Positions 47,049 through 57,484 of a DNA stretch of 64,000 bases are shown here, piece after piece. Location: assembly GCF_036884655.1 (NCBI RefSeq), contig NC_088359.1:18170501-18234500 (forward strand), in the 5' to 3' direction. This stretch comes from Musa acuminata AAA Group (Eukaryota > Streptophyta > Magnoliopsida > Zingiberales > Musaceae). Each line of letters begins with the position of its first letter. The stretch's first letter is position 1. The notes beneath the pieces are model-generated. The model was given only the letters and a program-made list of their open reading frames with translations, was not told the DNA's origin and searched no databases. Made by a program: the position numbers and the translations under genes.

Positions 47049-48041
47049 TGTTAGGATCAAGAGTGAGACTAAGAGGGGGGGGTGAATTAGTGCTGCGGAA
47101 AACTTTTACGATTTCAGAAAATATTTCGTACGTTCGAAGGAAATCGATTCGGAAAGATAGTAACTTTAAAACATAAGAGAGTGTAAGTGTAGTGAAAGTA
47201 AGATGAGGAGAAGAAGCACTTTGCTATGAAATGATTTATAGATAAAGAAAATTGCTCAAAATGAAATGCAAACCAGATTTAGAGTGGTTCGGTCAACGTG
47301 ACTTACATCCACTTTCGGATTCCTCCTCCGACGAGGTCTCCGGCATCCACTAAAGGCCTTCCTTCAATATGTGAAGACCGAACTCGGGTTTAGGAGATGA
47401 GAACCCTTACAAGTCTCACTCCTCTTTCTTGGATGGTTACAAAGCTAAGAGATAAAGGAGGAGAACTCTAACTTTTACAACAATTTAAGACCCAAGACTT
47501 CAAGATTAAGCCAATAGTTTCATGCCCTTCATGCAAAAAAGGGTAGAGTTTTTATAGGCCCTAATGGTTTTAAAATTAGAGCCAAAAAGTGTCACATCCC
47601 TAGAATCCGGGGTATTGGCGGTACCACCGCCGTTACTAGGCGGTACTACCAACGTTGATATGACCCTAGGCGATATCACTACCTAACATGGGCAGTACCA
47701 CCACTAGCAGCACTGCTACCAGTGGTACCACTGCCCATTCTGGGTGGTACCACCGCCCAGGAATCCAGGGGCACTGCTTTCCAAGCGGTGCCATCGCCGG
47801 CCCTGTCGGTGCCACCGTCGGCCATGTTTTCAAGGGCTGGATTGGGTGCTCAATTCAGCCCAATTTAGCCTTATTAAGGGCCCAATTGGCCCATAATTAA
47901 GTTAGTAGGATTACCTCCCAATCATAGCTTAATTTACACTCTAACTACGATAATTAAGACACAATTTATAATGCTTCTTGTTCCGGTGTGTCAATTGCTC
48001 TTCCGGCGAGCTTCTAGCATACTTCCGGTGTACTTCCGGCG
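47049..48041 (-). repeat. Sirevirus G LTR fragment
   Basis: A minus-strand LTR starting TGTTAGGATCAAGAG with a G-run, reverse TATA-like TTTTTATA (47549-47556) and a palindrome array (47617-47820, with GGCGGTACCACCGCC variants). It is cut by Sirevirus F at 48042; the rest lies beyond the window. Confidence 0.8.
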
Positions 48042-49199
48042 TGTTAGGATTAGAGCAGCACTAAGAGGTGGGGGGGGTGAATTAGTGTAGCAGATTAAAA
48101 CTTGTATGTTTGAAACCAAATTCGTAAATGCGAGGAGATTTTAATTCGACAATAACTTGAGTAAAGTAAGAAGATGAAAACGAAAGCTTGCTACAGTATA
48201 AATAACAATTTAAAAAAGGTAAGTACTCACACATTCAAGGAACAAACCAATTTAAAGTGGTTCAGTCAAATAATCTACATCCACTTGCAAAGCCTTTTTC
48301 GATGAGGCTCCCAACTTCCACTAGCAAATCACTTTGAAGGGGAAGGACAAAAACCCCTCTTACAACTTTTATAAGTGGTTCACACTCTTACAAATTTTCA
48401 ACGAAAAGGAAGAAGGTGAACACTAAGCAATTGAAAATAAGGCTTGCTAAAAACTTTACAAATGCTTTTGTCTCAATCTATTGTTTCTCAAAAGGTTGTA
48501 TTCTCTACTGAGAATTGAGGGGTCTTTATAGACCCCAAGAGGATTCAAATTTGAGCTCCAAATTTAAATTATCTTTGAATCCCGAAGCTAGCGGTCCCAC
48601 CGCCTATCAATATCACATTGATCGTTTACTGGCGGTGCCACCGCCAGACCATTCGGGTGCTAGGTAGTGCTATTGCCTAGTCTAGCGGTACCACCGCCCG
48701 ATCCTCGGGTTCTGGATGGTGCCACCGCCTAGTCCGACGGTTCCACCGCCCAACCTTTCGGGTTCTGGGCGGTGCCACCGCCCGACCCTACGGGTCACTA
48801 GATGAGCTTCAAATCTGGCCCAAACCAAGTAATATTAGGCCCAGTTGGCCCTGAACTAGGATATAGGATTATCCCTTAATCCTAACCCTGATTACATGCA
48901 AACTATGCAACTGAGGACATAGTCCTAAGCAAGTTTTTAATCGGTAAACGTCGAGTCTCCTTCCGGCGAGCTTTCTGGCGATCTTTCGGCGGACTTCCGA
49001 AACAACCTCGGATTTCTTCCGGTGGACTCCCAGTAGGCCCCCGATCTTGTGGCAAGTTCAGCGAGTAGCTGAGCCTTAACAGTGATCTCCACGAACCTCC
49101 AATGATCTCTTCGGCGGACTTCCGAAAACTTCGACAAGTCCCCGATTTCTTCTCGATTGGTTCCGGCAGCATCTTCGACGAATCTTAGGACTCTCGAAC
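48042..49199 (-). repeat. Sirevirus F 3' LTR, part 1
   Basis: Starts TGTTAGGATTAGAGC, palindrome array at 48590-48782, reverse TATA-like TCTTTATA at 48523-48530. It is split by Gypsy D2 (target duplication CGAAC, 49195-49199 and 62799-62803) and ends at 62941. Total about 1296 bp. Confidence 0.9.
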
Positions 49200-49635
49200 T
49201 GTTAGAACCCTTGCAGATTCTAAACTTGGGGTTAATCTCTTTAGGGGATCGACCTCCTTGGAACTCTATAGGGGTTCCTCCCTCCAAGTTGCTGCTCAAA
49301 GGCTGCAGAAAAGATTCATCTATTGCTTATGAAAAGAGGTGGAATACATGACTATTTATAGGGCTTCTATACCCTAACTCCTAATATGACTCTTACTTAA
49401 GACTCCTACTTCTAAACAACTCCTAATAGGACTCCTACTCAAGACTCCTACTTCTAACCAACTTCTAATAGGACTCCTACTCAAGACTCCTATTCCTTTA
49501 CAGCTCCCTATTCTTCTCTAAGAAATAACCTCGTAACCCTAGCCGGCCTCTTCACCTCTTTAATAGGGGTCGGCTTCGGTATGTTTTACATGAATGTCCC
49601 TCTCAATTAGGACTCTCCTAGCTAGAGTCCTAATA
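49200..49635 (-). repeat. Gypsy D2 3' LTR
   Basis: 436 bp; reverse TATA TATTTATA at 49353-49360. The 5' terminal TG has mutated to TA at 49634-49635. It abuts the PPT GAAGAGGGCGGGTC (reverse strand). Confidence 0.92.
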
Positions 49636-49650
49636 GACCCGCCCTCTTCA

Positions 49651-49966
49651 AAGCAGCCTTGTCCTTGAGGCTGACGATTCATGAATTTTGGGAATTTGAT
49701 CTTTAAGTCATCATAGTTCTCCCAAGTGGCATCTTCTGTAGTGGATCGTCGTCGTCGAGTCACGAACTGTCGATCAATAATAGCACTTGGCTGAGTCTGA
49801 AGTTCTCCTTGGGTAGTCATATTTGGTGGGTGGCTTTGGGCTGTCTCCAAGCACCTATTTACAACTTCCGTCTGGCCGTCGGTTTGTGGGTGATATACTG
49901 TACTCCTTTTCCATTTAGTAACCTGCATATGGAATAACTTTATCCAAAATCTGCTCGTGAAGATGC
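49651..49966 (-). pseudogene. Gypsy D2 integrase remnant
   Basis: The minus strand reads [31 protein letters not shown], then jumps to a C-terminal scrap ([14 protein letters not shown]). Most of the catalytic core and the C-terminal domain are missing, as in D1. Interrupted upstream by element E at 49967. Confidence 0.85.
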
Positions 49967-50495
49967 TGTTGAATCTCGGATTTTGATGATGAAGTCAATT
50001 GTCATTTGTTGTCTAATCTATGTGTTTGAGATAAGTGTGCAGGATTAACTACGATGAAAGTTAGACAAGCAGCAGGAGTTGCGCCGGAGTCAAGTTCATG
50101 ATCACGTTGGGAGTTCGAGAGTTCGATAGAAGTTCGGACGGTCGTCGGAGGTTCTACGAGAACAGATCCGAGAAGTCCAGAAGCTTGCCAAGCGAAGCTC
50201 GTCGGAACTTGCCAAGTGGATCGTCGCAAAGTCCAGGAGTTTGCCGGAAGTCCGCAGGAGCATCACCGAGGGTTCATCGGATGATCGACGGAAGTTCGCC
50301 GGAAACTCGCCGGAAGAAGCGATTGACGCACCGAAGCAAAGCTGCAGAAATTGTCTTAGATCTAATCGTAGTTAGCACGTTGATTAAGTTGGAAAATGGG
50401 AGGTGATCCCATTAGCTTAATCTTGGGGAAATTGGGCCCCTGAAAGACCGAAATTGGGCCGAATGGAGCTAACCATTCGGACCCTGATTGCACTA

Positions 50496-50780
50496 GGAGG
50501 TGCAACCGCCTAGGCCAGGAGGTGGCACCGCCTGGGCTAAGCCTCCCAGCGAGACTGGGCGGTGCAACCTCCCCAGCCGGGAGGTGGCACCGCCTGAGCT
50601 CAGTCTTCGAGCTAGACTGGGCGGTGCAACCTCCTTGACAGAGAGGTGGCACCGCCTGAGCTCAGTCTTCGAGCAAGACTGGGCGGTGCAACCTCCCTGA
50701 CAGAGAGGTGGCACCGCCTGAGCTCGGTCTTCGAGCTCTGCCAGGCGGTGCAACCTCTCCAGTCAAGAGGTGCAACCGCC
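50496..50780 (+). repeat. Palindrome-type array, Sirevirus E 5' LTR
   Basis: About ten alternating GAGGTGCAACCGCC, GAGGTGGCACCGCC and GGCGGTGCAACCTCC units with 15-25 bp linkers, upstream of the TATA box. The 3' LTR copy is at 58014-58299. Confidence 0.88.
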
Positions 50781-50840
50781 TGATCCCGGAATTCCAGGAT
50801 TTGATCGTTTTGAGCTCCAAATTTGAACTGGGTTGGGGCC

Positions 50841-50848
50841 TATAAATA
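50841..50848 (+). promoter_or_regulatory. LTR TATA box (Sirevirus E 5' LTR)
   Basis: TATAAATA in GGGGCCTATAAATACCCC, about 60 bp after the palindrome array. Same at 58359-58366 in the 3' LTR. It probably drives the genomic transcript. Confidence 0.75.
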
Positions 50849-51512
50849 CCCCACCCATTCAGCACTGAAAAGACACAGACCTATACCGAAATCTTGATCT
50901 TTTCTGTGATTCTAAGAGCTCAAAAGTGTTGTAAAGCCTTTAAGTCTCCTCCTTCTGTTCTTCAAGTTTCGAGTTGTAAAGTGAGGAGAGAAAGGTCTGT
51001 AAAGGTTGTCTCCTGAGCCTGCCAAAAGGAGAGAAACTGTAAAAAGGGCAGTTGGCCTTCGCCTAATTGAAGGAAGGCCTCTAGTTGACGTCGGTGACCT
51101 CGTCGGTGGAGGAAGCCAAAAGTGGAGTAGGTCAAGACTGACCGAACCACTCTAAATCTCTGGTTTGCGTTTATTTTGAGCACTTTATCATTACTGCAAA
51201 CCTCCTTCATAACTACTGCATTCTGCGCTTTTACGAACAATTCTAAGTGATATTCTTTTCGAATCTGCATTCAGACGTAAATCGGTGTTTTCGTACATTA
51301 CAGTTTACGTTTACGTTTTGATTCTGCAAAACTGTCTTCTACGCCTTCACGAACAAGTTTTTAAGTGCTGACCTGTCCGAATCTGCTTTTAGACGTAAAC
51401 CAGTGTTTTCGTACGATATTTACATCGCAGTTTACGTTTACGCCTTGATTCTGCAAAACTGTCTTCTGCGCTTTTACGAACGTGTTTCTAAAGTTCAGAT
51501 CCCTTTGAAACT

Positions 51513-51830
51513 GTGTCTAGACGTAAAATTGCGTTAAGACGTAAAACTGCTCAAACTGTGTAAAGACGTTTTAGGCGTAAACTGAGTTTAGACGTAAATC
51601 TGCGTTTAGACGTAAAACCGCGTTTAGACGTAAATATGCGTTTAGACGTAAAACTGCGTTTAGACGTAAATCTGAGTTTAGACGTAAAACTGCGTTTAGA
51701 CGTAAATTGCGCTTAGACGTAAATTGCGCTTAGACGCAAACTGCGCTTAGACGCAAACTGTGATTAGACGCAAACTGCGCTTAGACGCAATCTGCGCTTA
51801 GACGCAAACTGCACTTAGATACAAACTGAG
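51513..51830 (+). repeat. 18-bp tandem array in Sirevirus E 5' LTR
   Basis: About 17 units of GCGTTTAGACGTAAAACT. Early units carry TTTAGACGTAAA and later units CTTAGACGCAAA. It lies downstream of the TATA box, so it would be in the transcript. Confidence 0.92.
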
Positions 51831-51957
51831 AATTAGCTTTTGCATCATAATAGTTTTTATTGAACGAACGCAGCTTTTGGTTTTAATCGCTGTAAGATTT
51901 CCGCTGCACTAATTCACCCCCCCCCCCCCCCCTCTTAGTGCTCTCGATCCTAACAAT

Positions 51958-51969
51958 TGGTATCAGAGC
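51958..51969 (+). other. Primer-binding site, tRNA-iMet type (E)
   Basis: TGGTATCAGAGC begins 4 bases after the 5' LTR end (51954). Confidence 0.92.
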
Positions 51970-52006
51970 GAGGTTAACTCTCTAACGGATTAAAACCCAA
52001 AGAGAA

Positions 52007-53590
52007 ATGGCATACGCCGGAAACCAAGAGGGGCATTCTATTACGCGTCCACCCATGTTCAGTGGGACGGACTACAACTACTGGAAGACCCGAATGAGGA
52101 TCTTTCTTATTTCTATGGATTTTGAACTGTGGAATCTTGTCGAAAACGGATTTTCGAAGTCTTCTCTTCCAATGATCGATTGGAATGATTTGGAGAAGAA
52201 GGCTTTCGCTCTTAATGCAAAGGCTATGAATGCCTTATTTTGTGCACTTGATAAAAACGAGTTTAACCGTGTTTCAACTTGTGAAACTACATTTGATATT
52301 TGGCACACACTCGAAGTGACCCATGAGGGCACAAGTAGAGTAAAAGAGTCAAAAATCAATTTGTTGTTACATTCTTTTGAACTTTTCCGCATGAAACCGA
52401 GTGAAACCATTGGCGACATGTTTACCCGTTTCACGGATGTCGTCAACGGTCTAAAAGGACTCGGAAAGAGCTTTTCGGATTTTGAGCTGGTTAACAAAAT
52501 ACTAAGATCCCTTCCTAAGAGTTGGGATCCTAAAGTCACTGCTATTCAAGAGGCAAAAGATTTACGAAATTTCCCTCTTGAAGAACTAATCGGGTCATTA
52601 ATGACCTACGAAATGACTTGTAAAGCTCATGAAGAGCAAGAAGACATCCTTCCAAAGAATAGGAAGGATATGGCACTCAAAACTTCTGAATGCCACTTGA
52701 GAGAAAACTCAAGTGATGAGGACTGTGATGATGACTTGGCACTTCTAACAAGAAAGTTTAAAAAGTTCTTTAAAAGAAACATGTTTAAGAATGATGCAAA
52801 AAATAAACTTGAACCCAAGAAGGACCAAGTAATCTGCTATGAATGCAAAAAGCCGGGACACTACAAGAGTGATTGTCCCCAAGTCAAGAAGAGAACATCA
52901 AAGAAAAAAGCGCTTCAAGCAACATGGGATGACTCAAGCGCATCCGAAGAAGAAGAGTCCAACACCGAGCAAGTTGCTCATTACGCCTTAATGGCCATCG
53001 AAGATGAGGTAACAAATTCAATAGATACAGATTTATCTTTCGATGAATTATTAAATGCTTTCCATGAATTGTTTGATGAGTATAAGATTATCAGTAGTAA
53101 ATACAAATTGCTAAAAAAGGAGCATGATAGTCTTATTTGTAATTTCGATAAGTTAAATGCTGAACATCATGATAGTTTAAGCCCATGCATAAAATGCCAT
53201 AATCTAGAAACTCTCCAAAAAGAAAACTTGCTACTTAAGGATACCTTGAAGAAATTCGAGGTTGGTAGCAAGTCATTGAACATGATCCTTACAAACAAGG
53301 GTCACGTTCCCAAAAGGAGTGGAATTGGATTTGTGAGAAGTCCTCACCAAAATCCAACCACCTTCATAAAAGGCTCCATCTTACATGTTCAACACCAAAC
53401 CAAGTGCAACTTCTGTTGCAAATCTGGACACAAGACACATTGTTGTCCATTCAAGAAAATAAGTCCAAACAAATTGATTTGGGTTCCTAAAGGAACCATG
53501 ACAAATTCTATGCAACATGATAAGAAATGTAGATCTATTTATGAGGCACCCAAAAGCAAATGGGTACCTAAACATCATCCTTTCTTGTAG
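52007..53590 (+). CDS. gag: Sirevirus E Gag polyprotein
   Basis: 527 residues, open from ATG 52007 to TAG 53588-53590. Gag forms the virus-like particle and binds the element RNA. An N-terminal segment with YWKTRMRIFLISMDFELW (residues ~25-42) is followed by the UBN2-type gag domain (to ~210), an acidic Ser/Asp/Glu linker, a zinc knuckle CYECKKPGHYKSDC at residue 277, a coiled-coil-prone stretch (~340-430), and a second knuckle (CNFCCKSGHKTHCC) at 467. The start follows the PBS by about 37 bp and matches the starts of gag in A and B. Pol continues in the same frame right after the stop. Confidence 0.95.
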   Translation: MAYAGNQEGHSITRPPMFSGTDYNYWKTRMRIFLISMDFELWNLVENGFSKSSLPMIDWNDLEKKAFALNAKAMNALFCALDKNEFNRVSTCETTFDIWHTLEVTHEGTSRVKESKINLLLHSFELFRMKPSETIGDMFTRFTDVVNGLKGLGKSFSDFELVNKILRSLPKSWDPKVTAIQEAKDLRNFPLEELIGSLMTYEMTCKAHEEQEDILPKNRKDMALKTSECHLRENSSDEDCDDDLALLTRKFKKFFKRNMFKNDAKNKLEPKKDQVICYECKKPGHYKSDCPQVKKRTSKKKALQATWDDSSASEEEESNTEQVAHYALMAIEDEVTNSIDTDLSFDELLNAFHELFDEYKIISSKYKLLKKEHDSLICNFDKLNAEHHDSLSPCIKCHNLETLQKENLLLKDTLKKFEVGSKSLNMILTNKGHVPKRSGIGFVRSPHQNPTTFIKGSILHVQHQTKCNFCCKSGHKTHCCPFKKISPNKLIWVPKGTMTNSMQHDKKCRSIYEAPKSKWVPKHHPFL

Positions 53591-56500
53591 AAAACTAAAC
53601 CATCGCAAGCTAGGAGCAAGAGATGGTACCTTGATAGTGGATGCTCAAGGCATATGACCGGAGATCCATCTCAATTCTCTAAGCTCGCTAGCATAGACGA
53701 AGGCTATGTCACCTTCGGAGACAACAACAAGGGTAAAATCATTGGCAAAGGAACCATAGGTAACAAATCCAACCTCTTTATTGAAGATGTTCTGTTAGTT
53801 GATGGTTTAAAACATAACCTCTTGAGTATTAAAGGATATACTGTCAAATTCGAATCTAATGCTTGCATCATTGAAAAACCACATAAAAATATGTCTACGA
53901 TTGCATTAAAATATAATAACGTATACACTATTGACATCAATGACTTATGTGATGAAATGTGTTTTGCGGTTATGAATGAGGATGCTTGGCTATGGCATAG
54001 AAGATTAGGTCATGCTAGCATGAAACTAATCACTCAAGTATCATCTAGAGAACTTGTAAGAGGAATTCCTCATATCAAGTTCATCAAAGATAATGTATGC
54101 GATGCTTGCCAATTAGATAAACAAATTAAGGGTAGTTTCAAAGCTAAGAATCAAATAAGCACCTCTAGGCCCTTACAATTGATCCATATGGACTTGTTCG
54201 GACCAATCTCTACATCGAGTTTAGGAGGTAGCAAATACGCATTTGTCATTGTTGATGACTATAGCAGATATACATGGACCTACTTCTTAAAACAGAAAAA
54301 TGAATGCTTTAGATATTTTACCAAGTTTTGTAAACTTGTTCAAAATGAGAAGGGATCTCTGATTTCGTCAATTAGAAGTGATCATGGTGGAGAATTTCAA
54401 AACCATGATTTCCAAGAATTCTGTGAACTCAATGGATACAACCATAATTTCTCTACTCCAAGAAATCCTCAACAAAACGGGGTAGTAGAAAGAAAAAATC
54501 AAAATCTACAAGAAATGGCAAGAACCATGTTGAATGAACATAGCCTACCCAAATATTTTTGGGCCGAAGATGTAAACACTGCATGCTATATTTTGAATAG
54601 AGTTCTAGTAAGACCCTTACTCACCAAAACTTCTTATGAGTTATGGAATAACAAAAAACCCAATGTCTCATATTTTAAAGTCTTTGAGTGTAAGTGTTTT
54701 ATCTTGAATGAAAAGGATAACTTAGGAAAATTCGATGCTAAATCTGATGAAGGAATCTTTCTTGGTTATTCTTTGGTTTCTAAAGCTTTTCGTATTTTCA
54801 ATAAAAGAACTTTAATTATTGAAGAATCCATCCATGTTGTTTTCAATGAGATTTCCGAAATTAAGAAAAATGATCTTGATGATGATGTTAACTTTGATTC
54901 TTTGAATTTAAACGAAACCCCGTCTCCAACTAGCAACTTGGATGCATCCACTTCCTTACCCAAGGATTGGAAGTATGTAGATGCTCATCCTAAGGAGCTA
55001 ATCTTAGGAGACACGTCAAAGGAGGTTCAAACACGATCTTCTCTTAAAACTTTTTGTGCAAACGCCGCCTTTCTCTCCCAAATTGAACCCAAATGCGTTG
55101 ACGAAGCCATAAAAGATGATTCATGGATTATCGCAATGCAAGATGAATTGAATCAATTTGAGAGAAATGAGGTGTGGACGCTTGTTCCTAGGCCAAATGA
55201 CCATTTAGTTATTGGTACTAAATGGGTCTTTAGAAACATGCAAGATGAAAATGGTATCGTGGTTAGAAACAAGGCTAGATTAGTGGCCAACGGTTTCAAC
55301 CAAGAAGAAGGTATCGATTACGAAGAAACCTTCGCACCTGTGGCTCGATTGGAAGCCATAAGGATGCTCCTTGCCTATGCTAGTTGTAATAATTTTAAGT
55401 TATTTCAAATGGATGTTAAAAGCGCTTTTCTAAATGGCTTTATTTCCGAAGAAGTCTATGTTGAACAACCTCCTGGATTTGAAAATAATAGTCTCCCTAA
55501 TCATGTGTTTAGATTAACTAAAGCTCTCTATGGTTTAAAACAAGCTCCAAGGGCTTGGTATGAGAGACTTAGTTCTTTTCCCAATGAAAATAATTTCATA
55601 AAAGGCAAGGTTGATACTACATTATTCATCAAGAATTTTGAAAATAATTTTCTCATTGTTCAAATTTATGTTGATGATATTATCTTTGGTTCTACGAATG
55701 AATCTCTCTGTGAATCTTTTGCTAAAACTATGAGTCTTGAATTCGAAATGAGTTTAATGGGAGAGTTAACATTCTTCTTAGGTTTACAAATCAAACAACT
55801 AAGCAATGGCATCTTTATTAGTCAAACTAAATATGCCATGAATTTACTCAAGAAGTTTAATATGGAGAACTCAAAAGCCATTAACACTCCTATGAGCACC
55901 TCCACTAAATTAGAAATTGATGAAAGTGGAGAAAGCTTTGATCAAAAAACTTATAGGGGTATGATAGGAAGTTTACTTTACCTCACTACAACAAGACCAG
56001 ACATCATGTTCAGTGTAGGACTTTGTGCTAGATTTCAATCAAACCCTAAGATATCTCATCTCAAAGCAGTTAAAAGAATACTCAGATACCTTAATGGTAC
56101 CACAAATCTAGGATTATGGTACCCAAAATCAGAGAATCTTGAGTTAATTGCTTATGCTGATGCGGACTTTGCTGGTTGTAGATTAGATAGAAAAAGCACA
56201 TCAGGAACATGTCAATTTTTAGGACATGCTCTTGTTTCCTGGTCATCTAAGAAACAAAGCTCGGTTGCTCTATCAACAACCGAAGCTGAATATATTGTAG
56301 CAAGTGCATGCTGTGCACAAGTTGTATGGATGAAAAACACTTTAGAAGATTACAAAATTAATCTTAAAGATATTCCCATTAAATGTGATAACACGAGTGC
56401 AATATGCTTAACCAAGAATCCTATACAACACTCAAGAACAAAACATATTGATATCAGACATCACTTTATACGAGATCATGTTGCAAATCATGATATAATC

Positions 56501-56617
56501 ATAGAGTTCATTGATACTAAATATCAACTAGCTGATATCTTTACAAAACCTCTAAGTGAAGAACAATTTGATTTCATTCGAAGAGAATTAGGAATGTTGA
56601 TGTGTCCGAATAGATAA
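53591..56617 (+). CDS. pol: Sirevirus E Pol polyprotein (PR-IN-RT-RH)
   Basis: 1008 codons in the gag frame after a TAG; the first ATG is at 53654. Protease has DSGCSRH with Asp at residue 15. Integrase has an HHCC finger (HRRLGH at ~136 ... CDAC) and a DDE core (HMDLFGP ~199, SDHGGEF ~264, VVERKN ~298). RT begins near ~560 with YVDD at 693-696; RNase H has AYADADFAG (~852) and [10 protein letters not shown]. Oddities: five residues missing after LLSI compared with B, ACQLDK for ACQLGK, FECKCF for FGCKCF, and LVANGF for LVAKGF, where Lys is usual in Copia RT. Expression likely needs stop readthrough or an internal start; the sequence shows no frameshift signal. Confidence 0.94.
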   Translation, partial: KTKPSQARSKRWYLDSGCSRHMTGDPSQFSKLASIDEGYVTFGDNNKGKIIGKGTIGNKSNLFIEDVLLVDGLKHNLLSIKGYTVKFESNACIIEKPHKNMSTIALKYNNVYTIDINDLCDEMCFAVMNEDAWLWHRRLGHASMKLITQVSSRELVRGIPHIKFIKDNVCDACQLDKQIKGSFKAKNQISTSRPLQLIHMDLFGPISTSSLGGSKYAFVIVDDYSRYTWTYFLKQKNECFRYFTKFCKLVQNEKGSLISSIRSDHGGEFQNHDFQEFCELNGYNHNFSTPRNPQQNGVVERKNQNLQEMARTMLNEHSLPKYFWAEDVNTACYILNRVLVRPLLTKTSYELWNNKKPNVSYFKVFECKCFILNEKDNLGKFDAKSDEGIFLGYSLVSKAFRIFNKRTLIIEESIHVVFNEISEIKKNDLDDDVNFDSLNLNETPSPTSNLDASTSLPKDWKYVDAHPKELILGDTSKEVQTRSSLKTFCANAAFLSQIEPKCVDEAIKDDSWIIAMQDELNQFERNEVWTLVPRPNDHLVIGTKWVFRNMQDENGIVVRNKARLVANGFNQEEGIDYEETFAPVARLEAIRMLLAYASCNNFKLFQMDVKSAFLNGFISEEVYVEQPPGFENNSLPNHVFRLTKALYGLKQAPRAWYERLSSFPNENNFIKGKVDTTLFIKNFENNFLIVQIYVDDIIFGSTNESLCESFAKTMSLEFEMSLMGELTFFLGLQIKQLSNGIFISQTKYAMNLLKKFNMENSKAINTPMSTSTKLEIDESGESFDQKTYRGMIGSLLYLTTTRPDIMFSVGLCARFQSNPKISHLKAVKRILRYLNGTTNLGLWYPKSENLELIAYADADFAGCRLDRKSTSGTCQFLGHALVSWSSKKQSSVALSTTEAEYIVASACCAQVVWMKNTLEDYKINLKDIPIKCDNTSAICLTKNPIQHSRTKHIDIRHHFIRDHVANHDIIIEFIDTKYQLADIFTKPLSEEQFDFIRRELGMLMCPNR

Positions 56618-57484
56618 ATTTGTTAAAATTATTTTTCGGACTATATTGAATGATCAAACCACTTGATTGCCATGTTTCTATGATTATATGTGAAAATCTG
56701 CAACAAAATCTTATCCGATTGCATCTTATTTTTTGAATGCTATACACCAGATTTTCTCGTACACTTTCATGAAAAATAAGTTTCTGAAATAGATTTGATG
56801 AAGTGATTCATGTGTATGTATTCCATCCTGCAAAATCTTTACATAGACAATGGATTATAACAAAAAGGGGAAGAAGTATTTAAAGCAATCTATGTAAAAT
56901 TCCTCTATAAGCTTGCTATTATTATTTTCCTGGAATCATAATTACTATGCTTTTTGTTGATGACAAAGGGGGAGATATATGAATAGATATATGAATTGAT
57001 AAACACTGCCATGATTAGAAATACTATGAGTCATGCTATAAACACACTGCTATGATTATGCCATCCTTGCATCACCAAGAGATATATGAACATGTGCTAA
57101 AGTTTGCATTATGCCTTAAGTTGATATCTTATCATGTGAAGAAAATGCAAAACTTGCTAGAATATTTCAAATGTGTGCATCATGTAATAGTGCTTCACAG
57201 CTTTATATGATAATGTTCAAACTACATGATGAATAGTTACAAACACAATCATACAAACTTGATGATGTATGTCAAGCCTTGACATCATCCTTGAAGAGAT
57301 ACATCATGATGAGTATCATGATGGGAGTATTGATGAGTTTAACTGATCTAACTTATCAATACGTCACTTGAATTCTCAGGTCTTGAATTCAAGGTTGACT
57401 TATCTCAACTATGGCATATAGACAGGGGGGGAGTTAAGGATAACTCCATTATCAATTGATTGTCATCATCAAAAAGGGGGAGAT
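56618..57484 (+). other. Sirevirus E 3' non-coding tail with purine blocks
   Basis: No coding sequence and no env-like frame. Purine blocks: GTTGATGACAAAGGGGGAGA at 56956-56975, CAGGGGGGGAGTTAAGGA at about 57423-57440, and the terminal PPT AAAAAGGGGGAGAT at 57471-57484. Confidence 0.82.

Larger units (their letters stand above)
49967..51954 (+). repeat. Sirevirus E 5' LTR
   Basis: From TGTTGAATCTCGG to CGATCCTAACA. Palindrome array at 50496-50780, TATA at 50841-50848, three ~110-135-bp repeats with CTTTTACGAAC or CTTCACGAAC (about 51221-51512), an 18-bp array at 51513-51830, and a run of 16 C near the end. Confidence 0.95.

Noticed and set aside
50496..50780. Regularly spaced short repeats that could look like a CRISPR array (also 51513-51830)
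   Set aside because: They lie in LTRs of a plant retrotransposon, the spacers are similar to each other, and no cas gene is present.
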